Below are positions 63,480-64,000 of a stretch of DNA of 64,000 nt, in pieces. The notes under the pieces are model-generated. The model had not been told where the DNA came from and did not search any database. It worked only from the letters and a program-made list of their open reading frames with translations. Location: assembly GCF_006376615.1 (NCBI RefSeq), contig NZ_VEXQ01000018.1:32723-96722 (forward strand), in the 5' to 3' direction. This DNA is from Buttiauxella sp. B2. Lineage in GTDB: Bacteria > Pseudomonadota > Gammaproteobacteria > Enterobacterales > Enterobacteriaceae. Numbering within the stretch: the first letter of the stretch is position 1; every line of letters starts with the position of its first letter. A program made the translations under genes and the position numbers.

Positions 63480-63522
63480 GTCCTTGGTTTCTCTTTTTGT
63501 AAAAAGGGTTTCTGTAAAAGGG

Positions 63523-63549
63523 TCATCGGCCTTGAGAAACAAAAGGTTG
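63523..63549 (-). promoter_or_regulatory. Sigma-28 (FliA) promoter of the chemoreceptor gene
   Basis: On the minus strand CAACCTTT-N11-GCCGATGA fits the FliA consensus TAAAGTTT-N11-GCCGATAA, seven of eight in the -10 box with exact spacing. Transcription would start about 36 bases before the ATG at 63479. Confidence 0.7.
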
Positions 63550-63777
63550 AACACAAAGTTGTGGTTTTGTGGCGGGGTTAACAAATCAGTGATGAAAAGA
63601 TAATGAGCCGAAAATAACATTAGCCAAAATATCGCCCCTGTATCGGATGTGATCTTCCCCATCCACAATGGGCACCGACCTGAGCGAGGTTCTGGTTTTC
63701 AAATAGATTAGAACTCATGCCGCCACAGGCACTGTGACGGCATGAGTGATGACAGTCTCGTGCAATGTAACCCAGTA
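63550..63777. other. Gap between the partial right-edge gene and the chemoreceptor promoter
   Basis: No gene or clear structure is seen. The gap contains a GCCGC-CACAGGCACTGTGAC-GGC type symmetry near 63719-63740 (GCCACAGGCACTGTGACGGC) that could end the transcript of the right-edge gene's neighbour. Confidence 0.3.
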
Positions 63778-63999
63778 TTAATCCATCAATTCAAACGACA
63801 GATTGGCTTCATTACTTTGACTGCGGGTAACGCGGGCATCACTGTCCGTTAATACAGGTTCAATTTCCAGGCGTGCATTGAATACCTTTCCTTGTGCCAG
63901 CGTATTGCCTGTAACAGGAGAAAACATGGCGCCAGGAAGGAGCGTCAGGGTGCTTCCCGGTGCGCTCAGTAAACCTCCTGACTGCGACGTCAACGCCAC
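63778..63999 (-). CDS. C-terminus of an unidentified, possibly fimbrial-like, secreted protein (partial)
   Basis: The last 73 residues of a frame that enters from the right edge are seen, ending NEANLSFELMD. The Ser/Thr-rich, beta-strand-like pattern (STLTLLPGAMFSPVTGNTL, FNARLEIEPVLTDSDARV) suggests a DUF1120/fimbrial-like surface or periplasmic protein. The identification is weak because most of the gene is missing. Confidence 0.4.
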   Translation of the reverse strand: MALTSQSGGLLSAPGSTLTLLPGAMFSPVTGNTLAQGKVFNARLEIEPVLTDSDARVTRSQSNEANLSFELMD

Positions 64000-64000
64000 C

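Noticed and set aside
1..64000. Prophage, integron, insertion sequence or CRISPR array
   Set aside because: No integrase, transposase, phage structural gene, or regularly spaced direct repeats was seen anywhere in the window.

Overview
The window looks like about 64 kb of chromosome from a gamma-proteobacterium of the Enterobacteriaceae. The evidence is protein-level match and gene order: uxaB, a yneF-type GGDEF gene, glsB, sad and ptrR, then sotB, marC, marRAB, eamA and ydeE, lie in the arrangement known from Escherichia coli near the mar locus. The genus cannot be fixed from sequence alone; a Buttiauxella/Kluyvera/Citrobacter-like member is a guess. No rRNA, tRNA, CRISPR array, prophage or insertion sequence was recognised.

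Layout. 1-2.7 kb: arsenic resistance, with arsH diverging from arsRBC; arsH carries a one-base frameshift and runs off the left edge. 2.9-5.8 kb: an SDR-type protein, then an aldehyde dehydrogenase and a TetR repressor that share a near-identical operator. 5.9-9.6 kb: small envelope and stress proteins (BON lipoprotein, lysozyme-inhibitor fusion, SYLF lipoprotein), a 54-residue zinc-ribbon protein, and a chemoreceptor pseudogene that has lost its signalling tip. 10.1-13.5 kb: a FecCD/BtuCD-type ABC importer with an Rrf2 regulator. 13.7-17.9 kb: an NDH-2-like flavoprotein, a kinase-fold protein, a VF530 protein, dsbG and an MDR oxidoreductase. 18-31 kb: the conserved uxaB-to-ydeE block with the complete mar regulon control region. 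31-44 kb: a two-domain acetyltransferase and an eight-gene urea-use operon, atzF-uca-gntR-urtABCDE. 44.2-49.1 kb: small housekeeping and accessory genes, including ydcY and an orphan DppA-like binding protein. 49.3-55.7 kb: srfABC. 55.7-61.6 kb: NmrA protein, LysR regulator with aldehyde dehydrogenase, an AraC remnant, an ABC-F ATPase and a YciI protein. 61.8-63.5 kb: an intact chemoreceptor. The right edge cuts an unidentified, possibly fimbrial, gene.

How the parts work together. The urea operon imports urea through UrtABCDE, carboxylates it to allophanate with biotin-dependent urea carboxylase, and hydrolyses allophanate to ammonia and CO2, so nitrogen is gained without urease. A very good sigma-54 promoter and an overlapping GTATAC-centred palindrome before the first gene suggest nitrogen control plus repression by the operon's own GntR protein. 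srfABC is a translationally packed three-gene unit with a one-TM SrfA, an actin/Hsp70-like SrfB and a SrfC with a P-loop-like but incomplete motif. It is the least understood system here and the best candidate for something new. Gene calls rest on reading the translations and the bases; no database search or alignment was run.
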